A stretch of DNA of 5,651 nucleotides from Planctomycetaceae bacterium (GTDB lineage Bacteria > Planctomycetota > Planctomycetia > Planctomycetales > Planctomycetaceae): the NCBI GenBank assembly GCA_020426085.1, contig JAGQQP010000305.1, positions 1 through 5,651 on the forward strand. The letters are read 5' to 3'. Each line of letters begins with the position of its first letter. Positions within the stretch are counted from its first letter, which is position 1. The notes below the pieces were generated by a model, which was given only the letters and a program-made list of their open reading frames with translations, was not told the DNA's origin and ran no database searches. Both the position numbers and the translations under genes were made by a program. Below, piece after piece: positions 4,970 through 5,651 of the stretch.

Positions 4970-5651
4970 TTAAGGATTCTGTACTTTCTCCAGAATTGCT
5001 GAGAGCCGCTTTACGACATCGGGATGTTCGTTCCAGACGTTCTTTGTTTCGGAAGGATCTTTATCCAGGTTGTAGAGTTGCCCCGTCGGTTCTCCTGCTG
5101 CCGGTTTGACTTCGCGGGCACGGGTGAATCCGCCTGAGCCCCGTTTGGGAACCATCTTCCATGGCCCCTGTCGTACGGAAAAATGTCCCCAGAGAGAATG
5201 ATGAATCGCGTAATCCCGTAGAGGCTTATCGGTTGTTTCACCGAGCAGAGCGGGCAGAATATTGACGCTGTCTTCGCCCGCGCCGGCAGGCAGCTTCTGA
5301 TTGGTGATCGCGGCGCAGGTTGCCAGCAGATCGGTGAGTTCGACCAGTTCATCACTGGTGGAGTCGGAGGGGGTATGTCCGGGCCAGCGGACAATGAAGG
5401 GGACACGGTGCCCGCCTTCCCAGATGTCGGCTTTGGTGCCTCGCAGGTGCGCATTGCCCTGATGACCACGGTCTTTGACGTACTGTCCCCGGTGATTGGG
5501 TTTATAATACTTGAGGTCATCGGTTTCCTGTGGGATCCACCAGTGATACAGACCGCCGTTATCCGAAGTAAACATGACAAGCGTATTTTCCGCAACGCCG
5601 GAACGTTTCAAAGCGTCCATGATCGCACCGACGGTCGCATCGACTTCGAGT
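4970..5651 (-). CDS. Second sulfatase (arylsulfatase type), C-terminal part only
   Basis: The frame is open from the window end (5650, first full codon Leu) to a TAA at 4970-4972, giving 226 visible residues. The start and the formylglycine motif lie outside the window, so the first ATG seen here (5620) is internal. The visible part begins LEVDATVGAIMDALKRSG, the helix just before the second metal site in type I sulfatases. It then shows FTSDNGG (visible D30-N31, calcium ligands), RGTKADIWEGGHRVPFIVRWPG with active-site Lys73, and the C-terminal subdomain ending QLYNLDKDPSETKNV. These place it in the arylsulfatase A-like group, closer to ordinary arylsulfatases than to the SGSH-like protein at 2086-3618. 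The substrate is not determinable. No terminator is seen beyond its stop codon. Confidence 0.92.
   Translation of the reverse strand, partial: LEVDATVGAIMDALKRSGVAENTLVMFTSDNGGLYHWWIPQETDDLKYYKPNHRGQYVKDRGHQGNAHLRGTKADIWEGGHRVPFIVRWPGHTPSDSTSDELVELTDLLATCAAITNQKLPAGAGEDSVNILPALLGETTDKPLRDYAIHHSLWGHFSVRQGPWKMVPKRGSGGFTRAREVKPAAGEPTGQLYNLDKDPSETKNVWNEHPDVVKRLSAILEKVQNP

Noticed and set aside
4976..4996. ATTCTG and CAGAAT nine bases apart near the end of the second sulfatase, as terminator or operator
   Set aside because: It lies within codons for the C-terminal ILEKVQNP, has only six pairs, a nine-base loop and no T-run, so it is probably coincidental coding sequence.

Overview
The window looks like a planctomycete chromosome, probably of the Gimesia/Planctomyces type. 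This is an inference from gene content: two secreted-type sulfatases, an ECF sigma factor coupled to an unrecognised protein, a moderate GC content by eye, and short overlapping gene junctions. No rRNA, tRNA, CRISPR array, transposase or phage gene is visible.

Layout. Bases 1-783 hold a minus-strand pair: an ECF-type sigma-70 factor (247-783), and an unrecognised protein that starts inside the last codons of the sigma gene and leaves the window at base 1. Bases 784-1027 are non-coding and contain a perfect 9-bp dyad that could be an operator for the sigma gene. Bases 1028-3618 form a three-gene minus-strand operon. It runs from a secreted sulfatase resembling N-sulfoglucosamine sulfohydrolase (heparan N-sulfatase) to two different GNAT acetyltransferases, with junctions of +7 bp and -11 bp. 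Bases 3619-3899 are a divergent promoter region with a cluster of alternating ATTCTG/CAGAAT half-sites inside the predicted sulfatase promoter. Bases 3900-4964 (plus strand) encode an exported alpha/beta hydrolase of the hormone-sensitive-lipase type. Bases 4970-5651 (minus strand) are the C-terminal part of a second sulfatase, which converges on the hydrolase with only 5 bp between stop codons.

How the genes may work together. The two sulfatases and the exported esterase fit breakdown of sulfated, possibly acylated polysaccharides outside the cytoplasm. The closest named match for the complete sulfatase removes N-linked sulfate from glucosamine and leaves a free amine. Two acetyltransferases follow it in the same operon, which allows the speculative idea that a freed amino sugar is N-acetylated after uptake. 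The GNATs have no signal peptide, so the two steps would be in different compartments. The sigma factor pair is a separate transcription unit, and nothing in the sequence links it to the sulfatase operon beyond a loosely similar CAGAA/TTCTG dyad upstream of both.
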